From SXOA01 sp046593355 (lineage in GTDB: Bacteria > Planctomycetota > Planctomycetia > Pirellulales > Pirellulaceae), in contig JBKJNY010000044.1 in assembly GCA_046593355.1 (NCBI GenBank), positions 1 to 64,000 of the forward strand: a stretch of 64,000 nucleotides of DNA. The letters run 5' to 3'. Both the position numbers and the translations under genes were made by a program. Of the stretch, positions 26,868 to 35,655 are shown piece by piece; position 1 is the stretch's first letter, and each line of letters begins with the position of its first letter. The notes under the pieces were generated by a model. It was not told the origin of the DNA, made no database searches, and worked only from the letters and a program-made list of their open reading frames with translations.

Positions 26868-27085
26868 TTATTGGATTTGAGATTTGAAATTTGGCAACTG
26901 TTTATCCGCATGAAGCAACCACGGATTTCACGGAGAACACGGATTTCTTGAAATACGGATAATGGCCGGCTGATGGATGCTCTATCCGTGAATTCCGTGC
27001 CATCCGTGGTTCATTTCTTCAGACCGCTAAACTGTTACCAAATCTCAAGTCCCAGATTCCAAATCCGAAATCTCAAATCCCAATT
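26868..27085. repeat. Nested inverted repeats (family F and outer AT-rich arms)
   Basis: The gap between eno and the cupin gene holds an outer pair of arms of type TTTGAGATTTGAAATTTGG (26874-26893 and, inverted, about 27050-27083). It encloses a second pair built on ACCACGGATTTCACGG (about 26916-26945 and 26988-27010). A looser relative of the inner pair lies at 50868-50935. Confidence 0.7.
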
Positions 27086-27090
27086 CGCTT

Positions 27091-27420
27091 ATGTCTCCCT
27101 ACTTCGTCACTCGTCAGGACTGCTCGAGCCACACGATTTTTCCGGGCGTCAACATCTTTACGACCGCCGGCGAGAAGATGATGCTCTCGCTGGTTGAGTT
27201 CGAGCCGGGCGCGATTGTTCAGCCGCACAGCCATCCTCACGAGCAGATGGGAATGTTGCTGGAGGGGGAGCTGACCTTCACCATCGGCGGCCAGACGCAG
27301 ACCTTGCGGCCTGGCGAAATGTGGCGCATTCCTGGCGGCGTTGTCCATAGCGCTGTGGCGGGGAACATGCCGACCAAGGCGATGGACATCTTCTGTCCGA
27401 TTCGGGAAGACTATCGCTGA
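27091..27420 (+). CDS. Single-domain cupin protein
   Basis: A 109-residue cupin. The first cupin motif holds PHSHPHEQMG with a Glu about eleven residues on, and the second is PGGVVHSAV, so the three His and one Glu metal ligands appear present. Small cupins of this type bind a metal and may act as dioxygenases, isomerases or sensors; the substrate is unknown. It follows eno by 220 bases filled with repeats, so it is probably transcribed separately. There is no strong ribosome-binding site. Confidence 0.85.
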   Translation: MSPYFVTRQDCSSHTIFPGVNIFTTAGEKMMLSLVEFEPGAIVQPHSHPHEQMGMLLEGELTFTIGGQTQTLRPGEMWRIPGGVVHSAVAGNMPTKAMDIFCPIREDYR

Positions 27421-27483
27421 GGTGGACCGCATTTCTCACAACGCGGGGAGAATCACCAACAGACTGCCGGTGAGAATTGCTCC

Positions 27484-27834
27484 TTAGGTGTGCGTTCTCT
27501 GCTGCAGTTCGTGGGCCTTGGATTTGGCCTCTTCTGCCTTATAGATGAAGGTGCGGTCCTGAGTACCTTCGAATGCCCGTTGGAAAGTGACGCTAAGGGC
27601 GGTGTAGTTGAAAACTTCGCCCGGCTCCAGCTCGCAGGCCCGTTCGCTGTGGCGGATGGCATCGGCGTGTCGGCCGGCTTTGCCCAGCAGGACCGCCAGC
27701 CCCATGTGGGCAAGCACATGCGCTTCGTCGGCTTGCAGGACTTCTTCAAACTTGGCGAGGGCCTCGGCGCTCTTTCCGGCCCGCTTCAGGGTTTCGGCTT
27801 CTTTGAAGAGCTCGGCGGACGTGGACATGGACAT
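27484..27834 (-). CDS. TPR-repeat protein
   Basis: A 116-residue protein made of about two to three tetratricopeptide repeats (EALAKFEEVLQADEAHVLAH, then DAIRHSERACELEPGE), probably a protein-binding adaptor. The start is taken at 27834; a second ATG six bases later is possible. The longer frame reads through non-TPR sequence. There is no signal peptide. It is convergent with the cupin gene. Confidence 0.75.
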   Translation of the reverse strand: MSMSTSAELFKEAETLKRAGKSAEALAKFEEVLQADEAHVLAHMGLAVLLGKAGRHADAIRHSERACELEPGEVFNYTALSVTFQRAFEGTQDRTFIYKAEEAKSKAHELQQRTHT

Positions 27835-28107
27835 GGAATCGTACCTGGCTGGCGTGACGGGTGCTTTACTGGGAGAAACTCCCAGGATAACAAACGCCAG
27901 CTCCTGCGTCTGGCCCCTCCCTTTCCCAGCTTCACAAACGGCGCTCAAAATCGACGTCCTTGCGTGAAGATTTCACGAAGCTCAAGCCGCCGCCTGCCGA
28001 TAATCGATGTGGCAGCAGTCCCCGCGCGCAGGAAGCGCTAGCAGGGAAGCTGGGATTTGTCCGACGTTTCGGCTGGGAATGGAATCTCTCGCAAGGAAGG
28101 ATCCTTG

Positions 28108-28371
28108 ATGGCCCACAATCGCCTGCGTAGCGTTTCCACCAGCGGGCTGCGCGTCTACTACGGACCCGAGGACGTGCTGACCACCGAGCAGGAAAGCTCT
28201 GCCCGGCAGATGGTCACCGTTCCCGTCAGCGAGGTTCTGCCCCTCCTCCTGGAAGCCCGCCGCACCCATCGAGCCTGGCTCGAGGACTTCTCCGACGACG
28301 AAATGACCATCAGCAGCGACCTGTATGAGGTTCTTCTCGCCTATCAGCACTTCCGGCGACCGAGCGCGTAG
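28108..28371 (+). CDS. Small hypothetical protein
   Basis: An 87-residue soluble protein I do not recognise. A strong ribosome-binding site (AAGGAAGG, 28093-28100) seven bases before the ATG supports it. The composition is balanced, with an acidic segment DFSDDEMTISSDL after a helix (EVLPLLLEARRTHRAWL). It might be conserved among planctomycetes, but I cannot assign it. The roughly 270 bases upstream have no gene. Confidence 0.6.
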   Translation: MAHNRLRSVSTSGLRVYYGPEDVLTTEQESSARQMVTVPVSEVLPLLLEARRTHRAWLEDFSDDEMTISSDLYEVLLAYQHFRRPSA

Positions 28372-28394
28372 GCATACTCGCACCTCTCGCCTTG

Positions 28395-28526
28395 TTAGGC
28401 AGATTCACCCCACTCGATCGCGATCTCGCGTAGCTGATTTCGTATTTCCGTAAAGGACGCCGCCAGAAAGGCAGCCTCTCGACGTTCATACCTCTTGGCA
28501 ACGAAATCTGCGGGAACAATCGTCAC
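28395..28526 (-). CDS. Possible fragment or small ORF, 43 residues
   Basis: A minus-strand frame ends at TAA 28395-28397 and reads TIVPADFVAKRYERREAAFL and on to a WGESA end. It has protein-like, helical composition but only a GTG start and no ribosome-binding site. It may be the tail of a gene destroyed when the neighbouring transposon arrived. Confidence 0.25.
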   Translation of the reverse strand: MTIVPADFVAKRYERREAAFLAASFTEIRNQLREIAIEWGESA

Positions 28527-28555
28527 GTTACCGCGCCCCGGCCGAGCCAATACTG

Positions 28556-28963
28556 CTAGGTCAGTTTCGCTTTGGTGTTAAAACCCTCCACAGTGCCGGA
28601 TGAGATGGTCCCCTCGGCGCGGAACCAATTGAGCAGCATGTCTTCATGTTTGCGCAGCGTGCGGGCCACTTTGTTGAGCGGCCCGATCTGGGAACGTCCC
28701 GGTGCGCCGGGACGCGGCGGCACCACTCGCCCAGAAACTTTTTGGCCCAGGTCGGAGAGCGGTATTCCCAGAACCGCTGAAAGTCCTCGCGCAGCAGGTA
28801 GCTGCGCACCGACTGCAAGTTGTACTTGAGCAGTTCCGATAGCTTGACCGTCTGCTGGTCGGTCAGGTTTTCTGGCCGCTTGAGCAGGCACCAGCGGGAA
28901 TGCTTCAGGACCGGCTCGTAGCCGTCCTGTTCCAACCGCCGGGCCTCGCCGGCCCGCACCTCG
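28556..28963 (-). pseudogene. ISL3-type transposase remnant, frameshifted
   Basis: Two consecutive frames together resemble the C-terminal half of an ISL3 DDE transposase. The first has GYEPVLKHSRWCLLKRPENL and REDFQRFWEYRSPTW; the second has LNKVARTLRKHEDMLLNWF and the catalytic-Glu block GTISSGTVEGFNTKAKLT. The switch from one frame to the other falls at a short palindrome CGTCCCGGTGCGCCGGGACG (28695-28714). The N-terminal half and the last conserved block are absent, so it is dead. It starts immediately downstream of the PPC-protein stop, so that gene's end may have been altered by the insertion. Confidence 0.8.
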
Positions 28964-28965
28964 CC

Positions 28966-31302
28966 CTAGCGTGTCAACTCAATTTCAGACTCGCCAATGA
29001 TCGGCTGCCCCTCTCTCTCGGCGGTGGCGCGAATTCGCAGCGGCATGTTGAACGGGCCGGGGGATGCGCCCAAGCGGAGACAAAGCTGGCCGCTGTCGGT
29101 GCCAGCGGGCAGCGTGACTGGTTCCGCCGTAACGTCGCGGATGTGCTTAGGGACGACCAGTTCCAGCTTGACGGGGGACGTGATGCTGCGGTCCCGCTTC
29201 AGTTGAACCTCCACGATCAGGTCGCTGCCGGGGACCGCAGTAAACGTCTTGCGTTCGGTCACGACCCGCAAGGGACCGGGGGCGACCAGCGCTACCAACT
29301 GCTCGTTCTGCTCCAGAGTGCTGAACGAGACTTTGTGGATCGCGCCCGCGCTATCTTTCACCTCCCCGATCAACATCAGATTGGAGCGACTGGTGCGGCT
29401 GAGTTCCATCCAGGGAGCCAAGGTGAGCGGGTATTCGAATTCGCTCACTCCGGGCGGAATCGTGATGATCGGACCGCTGACCCCCTGCAAGTGCCGCCCT
29501 TGCTTGTCCGCCAGGCGAACTTCCAGCGGCCCCTCAAAACCGCCGCGTTCGAGGAGGTACTTCTTCTTGAGCACGGTGCCGCGGGCGGCGAACCGCAGGT
29601 CGAACGTGCCGCGGAATTTGAACGGCGTTTTGAGCGTGGTCCCCAGTCGCAATTGCTCCACCGGCCAGTCGCCGGGTACGGCCGCGACGTGTGCGGTCCG
29701 CGTCACCGGTTTGCCGTCGATCTCGCCGGTCCCCGTCACCTTCACTAGAGCCGTGGCGAACGGCGGGTTCGGCGCTGACTTGAGCACGAGCACCCCTTTG
29801 GGCGCTCCATCGGGGAGCTTGACATCTTCCGCCGTAATCCCCGCGGGCAGGCCGTCGATATGTAGCGTAATCGGACCCTTGAAATCGCCGCTGCGGAGAA
29901 TCTGCACTTCCAAGTTCTTGACTCCATCGGTATCCAGAGCGAGGGAATCCGGCATGAGCAGTTCAAAGTCCGGCGTCTTCTGGGGCGGGGCAATCCGAAT
30001 TCGATACGCGAATTCACGTCCGCCGCGAGCCGCGAACTTGTCGCCGATTTCGAGCGTAAACTTGCCGTCCGCCGGAGCGGTAAAGTTCAACACCGGGTCA
30101 CCGTTGCTCGCGTCCAGCGCATCGGCCCGAACCAGCTCTTTGCCGGCTTCGTCCCGCAGGACCAGCTCCGCGGCCAGTGGCGAGCCGAGCAAAGCGGAGC
30201 GGCACTCGATGCGAATGGCTTGTCCTTTCGTCAGCGGCAGTTGCCAGGCGTCCTTGTCTCCCGGCTGGTCGATGCGTCCGTTGACGACGGCGGGAATCGC
30301 GACGGATTTAGCCTCGCCAGCCGCGTTGTTGGGCTCGGCTTCCAGCAGCTCCGGCAGTTCATCGACATCAAAGCGAATCGGATTGAGAGCGCGGCCGGCG
30401 TTGTCAAAAGCTTGCAGCAACATAGCTGGCGCAACATCGGGGGTTTTCATTGTCAACGGCCCGCCAAGATTCTGGCCGAGCGCCTCGAGCTTCACTTCCG
30501 TGCCCCGCTGGCCGCCGAGCGGATAAACGCGGTCGAGCCACGGCCCGTTCGTCACTGTCAGCCGATACACATACGTCTGCTGGCCGCCGAACTGAATGTC
30601 GTGAATGCGTACTTCATGCTTCCCGCCTTCCGCGGAGACAAATCGCAGCCGCACGTCGCCAGCCGGGGTGCCGGTGGCTTCCGCCAGCGGCTTGCCGGTA
30701 GGCGAGCGGACCTCCAGCCGCCCCTGGAGCGGCGAGCCGAATTCCGCGGCAGCCAGGGAGCACGTAATCGACTGTCCGGCCGCTGTTTCAAAGGTCCAGA
30801 CATCCACGTCTTCGCGGGGAAAGATGCGGCCGTTGATCGTGACCGGCAGCGTGCCGACCACGGGAATCGGCTCCCCTTCCAACTCGTCTTCGACAACCTC
30901 CGGCAAATCGCCGATGACAAAGCGGCTGAGCGGGGTGACTCCCTGGGCGTTCCAGACGCGCCACCGCCGATAACCCGGTGCCGCGTCCGCGGCAACTTGC
31001 ACCTCGCCGGCATAATCCTTGGGATAGTTCTCCGCGGCCTGGCTGGCGGGCTGGCGAATCAGCGGGCCTTCAAACCAGATGGTTTCCGTGCGCTTGATTT
31101 CACTCGTTGCCGATATGCCCGGTCCGAGCATCTCCAGCGGCGCTTGGTCATAGAGAAACATCCCGCCCACGCGGAACGCGACCTTCGTCCCCCGTTGACC
31201 TCCGGCGGGAAAGATGTAATTTGCGGCCGGAGGCTCGGCGAATGCCGCTGCCGGTGCTGCGGCCAGCAAAAGAGCGGGGAGTAATCGGAGGAAGGGCTTC
31301 AT
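28966..31302 (-). CDS. Large exported PPC-domain protein
   Basis: A 778-residue protein with a signal peptide (LLPALLLAAAPAAAFA). Two regions resemble bacterial pre-peptidase C-terminal domains (GRIFPREDVDVWTFETAAGQ around 175-215, and EAEPNNAAGEAKSVA to GDKDAWQLPLTKGQ around 325-365). Between and after are immunoglobulin-like beta-sandwich stretches. No protease domain is present, so it may be a surface or periplasmic binding protein, a type common in planctomycetes. The start at 31302 begins a proper signal peptide. Its stop is followed directly by transposase debris. Confidence 0.75.
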   Translation of the reverse strand: MKPFLRLLPALLLAAAPAAAFAEPPAANYIFPAGGQRGTKVAFRVGGMFLYDQAPLEMLGPGISATSEIKRTETIWFEGPLIRQPASQAAENYPKDYAGEVQVAADAAPGYRRWRVWNAQGVTPLSRFVIGDLPEVVEDELEGEPIPVVGTLPVTINGRIFPREDVDVWTFETAAGQSITCSLAAAEFGSPLQGRLEVRSPTGKPLAEATGTPAGDVRLRFVSAEGGKHEVRIHDIQFGGQQTYVYRLTVTNGPWLDRVYPLGGQRGTEVKLEALGQNLGGPLTMKTPDVAPAMLLQAFDNAGRALNPIRFDVDELPELLEAEPNNAAGEAKSVAIPAVVNGRIDQPGDKDAWQLPLTKGQAIRIECRSALLGSPLAAELVLRDEAGKELVRADALDASNGDPVLNFTAPADGKFTLEIGDKFAARGGREFAYRIRIAPPQKTPDFELLMPDSLALDTDGVKNLEVQILRSGDFKGPITLHIDGLPAGITAEDVKLPDGAPKGVLVLKSAPNPPFATALVKVTGTGEIDGKPVTRTAHVAAVPGDWPVEQLRLGTTLKTPFKFRGTFDLRFAARGTVLKKKYLLERGGFEGPLEVRLADKQGRHLQGVSGPIITIPPGVSEFEYPLTLAPWMELSRTSRSNLMLIGEVKDSAGAIHKVSFSTLEQNEQLVALVAPGPLRVVTERKTFTAVPGSDLIVEVQLKRDRSITSPVKLELVVPKHIRDVTAEPVTLPAGTDSGQLCLRLGASPGPFNMPLRIRATAEREGQPIIGESEIELTR

Positions 31303-31627
31303 GCGTGACAGTATAGCCGCTGCGTTTCTCCGAGTGCGCCACAGTAAACTTTCGGCGTTTGCAGATGGCCAACCCAAGTGATAGCAACACTGCCTGGATG
31401 GTGGTTTTGACACCACAAAAATCTTACGGTAACAGTCAAAATGGTCGCGCTACTCCTACTTTTTGTAAGATTTTGCCGAAAATGGGCTGATTTCGTCGCA
31501 CAAACTAGTAGCACGGCACACCGGTTGCTTATTCGCGCGGAACCGGTTTAATATCGGTGCCTGCCGGGCAGCCTGCGGCCATTTCGAGCCGCGCCCGGAG
31601 CCGGAACAGCATAGGGGAGAAAGAGCC
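31303..31627. other. Divergent intergenic region with an inverted repeat
   Basis: The gap holds an AT-rich inverted repeat AAAATCTTAC/GTAAGATTTT (about 31417-31475) spaced by 38 bases. It could be an operator or a hairpin for either divergent gene. I see no coding sequence. Confidence 0.4.
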
Positions 31628-31876
31628 ATGCGGCACGCAAAAGCACGAATCTTTGATTTTCCGCGCGAGCGGCGCGAGCGGATGGACAATCTGAGGCCTC
31701 GTCCCACCGATCCCAGCGAGCAGGAAATTCTCCGCCACTGCGAAGCAATTCAGGCCGACTGGACGGAAGATGAACGCGAGGCTCGCCGGCTTTGGATGCC
31801 GGTGAATCAAACCCTGGTGCGGCCCAATCGGGCCGACCTGGAGCGCTTCACCATTCCGCGGGTAAGAGTCGGTTAG
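31628..31876 (+). CDS. Small basic/acidic hypothetical protein
   Basis: An 82-residue soluble protein not recognised. It has alternating Arg- and Glu-rich stretches (DFPRERRERMDNLRPR, then WTEDEREARRLW), probably helical. A GGGGAGAAAGAG region precedes the ATG. It is followed by a hairpin and the convergent LPS-assembly-like gene. Confidence 0.55.
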   Translation: MRHAKARIFDFPRERRERMDNLRPRPTDPSEQEILRHCEAIQADWTEDEREARRLWMPVNQTLVRPNRADLERFTIPRVRVG

Positions 31877-31883
31877 AGCAGAA

Positions 31884-31910
31884 GTAGGACGGAGCACTGC
31901 TTCGTCCTAC
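31884..31910. terminator. Hairpin between convergent genes
   Basis: An 8-base stem (GTAGGACG/CGTCCTAC) sits between the small ORF and the large LPS gene; both end here. It could be a bidirectional terminator, though T-runs are weak. Confidence 0.5.
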
Positions 31911-31921
31911 GAACAGTCCGT

Positions 31922-34900
31922 TTACCTTCTCCGCGGCAGCGGTTTGTTGCTCGGGGGGAGTGAGCCGAGCGTAAGGGACTTCCCGTCATCCACTTCCAGC
32001 GTATTCGTCTTGCGTTGGAAGCGAATCTTGCCGGCGGCTGTATACGAGTGCTGGCTGCCGGGGGCGGCCTGATGCCAAAATTCGGCGTCTTTGCGGCCAT
32101 CACCTTCCAAGACAAGCTGGTCTTTGTCGGAGGTGTAGCCGATGCGGGCGGCGCGGGCGGTGAAGGACTTGCCGTCGACGACGACGTTGCCGGTCGCTTC
32201 CAGCTCCACCCACTTCTGGGCCTTGGAGAGGGCCATCTCGGTAACGGTCAGGGCATCGCTCTCCATATGAGCGCCGGTGGGACCAAGGTCTTCCGTCTTC
32301 GTCGCCAGGATGCGGTCTTTCCAATCGTTGACTCGGCCGTAGGTGGTGTCCACTTGCCGTTCAAAGCGAATCTCGTTCGTATCGAGCTTGCCGCTGATCC
32401 CTCCTGCGAACTTGACACAGATATAGGTCAGCTTGCCATCGCTCGGCTTTTGGGGAACTTCCGCAGACTCCGGCATGAGGGCCGGCGAATCCTTGCGGAC
32501 GGACCAGACCTCGCCCGGCCCTTCCGCGGTCAGCGTATTGGCCTGGCGGTCGATGGTGAGCTTGCCGGAGCGAAGATTATCGAAGGAGGTCTGCTCGCCC
32601 GCTTTGTCGCGGGTGATTTGCTGGAGAATGACCGGCGATTTGCCCCCGTCGAGTATAAGCATGGCAATCTCCGCCAGCCCCGCTTGCTTTGCCGCCGAAA
32701 AATCAATCCGCTCGCTAAGTGTCACGGTCATTATTTCGGCCGCCGCGTACTCTCCTTCGCCGCGAACCTGGACTTTGCCGTCGAACTCCGCCTTGACGCC
32801 GTCGAAGTTCATGCCGCTGGCCCAAGTCACTTTCATGCGGCGAACTGCGCCCGTCGCTTCGGCCGCGGGGAAGCTCGCCGGCCCGCTCACGGGATTCTCG
32901 CCTGGTGGCGGCTGGAGGGTTCGCATTTGCAGGCCATCTTGCGGCACCGGCAATTCCGCTTCGCCCGGGCCATCAATCCACAGGCGGTTTTCGCCCCGGT
33001 GCAAATGGATCGTCGCGCCGGAAAGCGTCAGGCCGCGTGCGGACACTTGTGCCGGCCGTCCCTTCACCTCCAGCTTGGCATTCGGGCCCGAGCCGCGAAC
33101 GAGCGTGACGAGGTCGCCGGAGAGTTTGAGCGGCACATCCTCCGGCCGTTCGGTTTGAACTTCGCTAACTTGTACTTTGCCCGTGATCGCCAGGTCTTCC
33201 ACGGCCGGCTTGCCCTTCAGGCGTAGAAATTGGAGCTGCACCAGATCGCCCGTGACGCTCAGCTTCTGCCTGGGGGCGGGCGGCTCTGTGCCATCACCAG
33301 AGTCGTCGCGTTCAAGCTCTTGTCCCGGGCTGGCCGACTTCATTCCCGGCAAGCCGATTGCCACATGGCCTTCGGCTGCGGCCAGTTGCTGCGGCGTCGC
33401 TTCCACGAACCAGGCTTCCAGCCGGTTCGTCTTGGCCTGGAGTTGCGGGGAGTCGATTTCCACGCTGTTGATGGCCAGCATCCGCTCGGGGACGAGCGAG
33501 AAGGAAGGCTTGGCATTGGCACTTGAATTCGCCGCTCTCGCGGGCCGCGAAATCTCCTTGAGCCACAGGTGCAATTCCGTGGCGGAGAAATTCCCCATCG
33601 AGCCGGCTGTAACCCGGGCGTCGTCCAGCAGAGAGATCGCCTGGCTGCCGTCGTGCGGGCGGATGTGGAGCGACTTCTTCCACGTCGCGTTCACCACTTC
33701 CCCGCTGGCCTGCACAATCTCGAGCTCTCCCGGTCCCGTGGCGAAAAGCTTGCCCAGGCGACCGGCCTCGGCAGCTTCGTAATCCAATGCGCGGGCTTCG
33801 AACTTGTTCTTTCCCTGGCGGAGAATCACCGGCGCGCCGGTCGGGCCGTTGTTCAATTGCACCAGGCGCGTGGCCAGCGTGTAACTCATGCTGGCGGCTT
33901 TCGCATAGAACTGCGACTGCGGAGCATCGATGACGGCGGGTGTGCCGACCGCAATGATCCGCTCGACGGAGTCGGAAAGCTGGGAGTGAGTCCCCTGGGT
34001 GGCACGCCCACGGCTCTGCGTGGGCGTGGATTCGCCATTGGGTGATTTCCGCGTTTTCCCCGCCAGCCTGAACAGCAGCCGGTCGCAGGTCAGCCTATCC
34101 GGCGGCCCCTGCTCATACACCTGCGTCACCTCGACATGATCATCCAGCCGCGCCTGCCCATTGTCAAAGTCCACAATCAGCGGCCCCTGGCAGCGGACCT
34201 CCAGCGGCGGATCGCTCTTCTGTGCTTTGGATTCGACGGCCCCTTGTAGGTGTGCGGTTGCTCCTTCCAGATGCACCTGTGCCTTTTTGCCCTGCATGAG
34301 ACCCGCGGTGCCTTTTAGATGCAGCCGATCGACCTGCGAAAGTTGCAGGTAGCTGATGCCGCCGAGGGACTGCGTGCGGTTCTGTTTTTCCTCGCTGGCG
34401 GGGAGCAAAGTGATGGTCAGGTCGCGGCCACTTCCGAAGCTCGACCCGTAACGGAATTCGACCTTATGGGGCGTGTATATCTTCTGCCGCTCGATTTGCA
34501 CTCCCTTGGTGACAATGTCCAGTGCGTCGTTGCTGCGTCCGGGCTCTGTCTCAGGGCTGAAAATCTTGATCGTCCCTTTGAGCTGTCCCCCCAGGAGCCG
34601 GCCAAACTCCGCGCTCCCCAGGTTGAGCGGCTTGTCGAACGTCAAGACGGCCCCTTCCAGCGCCCGCATCACCACCCGCCGCCGCTCCGGCTCCTTGCTG
34701 CCGCTCTTCGCCGCCGCGTCCACGGCCTGTCTGGTCGGAGCCATATAGAAAATGAGCGTGCAGGGCATAATCTCCATCCGCCCGTCCGGCAGCGGCTTGT
34801 AGTCCTTGAGGAGGAGCGTGCAGGTGGCCGTCTCGATGACCTTGGGGTCGTCGAGCTCCCAGGAACCCGATTCAAACAGGTCGTCAAAGCTCCGCAGGGA

Positions 34901-35050
34901 CAGCGACGACGAGAACTGCTTGCGCTGCCCGGTGTATTCCGCCTTCTTCACACCCGGCGGCTCCAGCCACGGCGCGACGACGAGCGCATAGACGCCGAAC
35001 ACCAGTCCGGTGGCGAGCAGAGCGAGGATGAAACGGCGGAGAGCGAGCAT
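31922..35050 (-). CDS. Very large LptC/LptA-like LPS-export protein
   Basis: A 1042-residue protein with one N-terminal membrane anchor (FILALLATGLVFGVYALVV). The rest is predicted to be a long run of beta strands with repeating OstA/LptA-type features (VRCQGPLIVDFDNGQARLDDHVEV, LVLEGDGRKDAEF, AAGKIRFQRKTNTLEV). It would form part of the periplasmic bridge that carries LPS. Size is several times that of E. coli LptA (185) or LptC (191). It lies at the end of the kdsD-kdsC cluster, as lptC and lptA do in E. coli, which supports the role. A family G palindrome is translated inside (about residue 345). Confidence 0.7.
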   Translation of the reverse strand: MLALRRFILALLATGLVFGVYALVVAPWLEPPGVKKAEYTGQRKQFSSSLSLRSFDDLFESGSWELDDPKVIETATCTLLLKDYKPLPDGRMEIMPCTLIFYMAPTRQAVDAAAKSGSKEPERRRVVMRALEGAVLTFDKPLNLGSAEFGRLLGGQLKGTIKIFSPETEPGRSNDALDIVTKGVQIERQKIYTPHKVEFRYGSSFGSGRDLTITLLPASEEKQNRTQSLGGISYLQLSQVDRLHLKGTAGLMQGKKAQVHLEGATAHLQGAVESKAQKSDPPLEVRCQGPLIVDFDNGQARLDDHVEVTQVYEQGPPDRLTCDRLLFRLAGKTRKSPNGESTPTQSRGRATQGTHSQLSDSVERIIAVGTPAVIDAPQSQFYAKAASMSYTLATRLVQLNNGPTGAPVILRQGKNKFEARALDYEAAEAGRLGKLFATGPGELEIVQASGEVVNATWKKSLHIRPHDGSQAISLLDDARVTAGSMGNFSATELHLWLKEISRPARAANSSANAKPSFSLVPERMLAINSVEIDSPQLQAKTNRLEAWFVEATPQQLAAAEGHVAIGLPGMKSASPGQELERDDSGDGTEPPAPRQKLSVTGDLVQLQFLRLKGKPAVEDLAITGKVQVSEVQTERPEDVPLKLSGDLVTLVRGSGPNAKLEVKGRPAQVSARGLTLSGATIHLHRGENRLWIDGPGEAELPVPQDGLQMRTLQPPPGENPVSGPASFPAAEATGAVRRMKVTWASGMNFDGVKAEFDGKVQVRGEGEYAAAEIMTVTLSERIDFSAAKQAGLAEIAMLILDGGKSPVILQQITRDKAGEQTSFDNLRSGKLTIDRQANTLTAEGPGEVWSVRKDSPALMPESAEVPQKPSDGKLTYICVKFAGGISGKLDTNEIRFERQVDTTYGRVNDWKDRILATKTEDLGPTGAHMESDALTVTEMALSKAQKWVELEATGNVVVDGKSFTARAARIGYTSDKDQLVLEGDGRKDAEFWHQAAPGSQHSYTAAGKIRFQRKTNTLEVDDGKSLTLGSLPPSNKPLPRRR
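33997..34030. repeat. Family G palindrome inside the LPS-export-like gene
   Basis: An inverted-orientation copy of the palindrome at 25456. It is read in frame as STPTQSRGRAT, the same peptide that the intergenic copy would give. Confidence 0.8.
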
Positions 35051-35065
35051 GGGAAATGATTGAGA

Positions 35066-35098
35066 TTTCAGTTTTCAGTTTTCAGTTTTCAGATTTGG
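35066..35098. repeat. Short tandem repeat of TTTCAGT
   Basis: About four copies of TTTCAGT lie between kdsC and the large gene. Confidence 0.7.
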
Positions 35099-35610
35099 TA
35101 CGTCTGAATAATCTCTTCCCAGCGGAACTGTGCCTTCAAAATCAATTCCACCACTTCCCGCACGGCTCCTTGGCCGCCGGGGAGCTTGGTGATGTGAGCC
35201 GCGGCGGCGCGGACTTCGGCGGCGGCATCGGCGACGGCGACCCCCAGACCGACGTGGCGGATGACCGGCAGGTCGGTCAGGTCGTCCCCGATGTAGCAGA
35301 CTTGCTCCGGGGCCAGGCGCAGCTCCTTGAGAATGTCACGGGCCACCGGCAGCTTGGTTTCGAAGCCCTGGCGGACGATATCGATACCGAGCTCGGCGGC
35401 CCGGACCTTGACGATGTGCGACGTGCGGGCGGTGAGGATCCCGAACTTGTGCCCGGCCCGCTGCCAGAGCTTGATCCCCAGGCCATCCCGGATATGGAAC
35501 ATTTTCAGCTCAATGCCCTGGTTGTTGTACAGAATGCCGCCATTGGTCAGGACGCCGTCCACGTCCGACAAGATCAGCTCAATAGGGCGGCAGCGGTCAG
35601 TAAGCTTCAT
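35089..35610 (-). CDS. kdsC: KDO 8-phosphate phosphatase
   Basis: A 173-residue HAD phosphatase that removes phosphate from 3-deoxy-D-manno-octulosonate 8-phosphate, a step in LPS core synthesis. The nucleophile motif is SDVDGVLT (Asp near residue 17), and motifs later show GILTAR and GDDLTDLPV. No large cap domain is present, as usual. The start at 35610 yields the family-type N-terminus. An upstream ATG at 35634 adds MANDELLG, which is encoded by a family D repeat arm. Gap to kdsD is 45 bases and to the LPS-export gene about 40. Confidence 0.92.
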   Translation of the reverse strand: MKLTDRCRPIELILSDVDGVLTNGGILYNNQGIELKMFHIRDGLGIKLWQRAGHKFGILTARTSHIVKVRAAELGIDIVRQGFETKLPVARDILKELRLAPEQVCYIGDDLTDLPVIRHVGLGVAVADAAAEVRAAAAHITKLPGGQGAVREVVELILKAQFRWEEIIQTYQI

Positions 35611-35650
35611 TCCTAACAATTCGTCATTCGCCATTCGAATTTCGAATTTG
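35611..35650. repeat. Family D single arm
   Basis: It contains ATTCGCCATTCGAATTTC, related to the arms at 5661-5735. It sits at the kdsC start and may shift the choice of start codon. Confidence 0.6.
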
Positions 35651-35655
35651 CTCCT

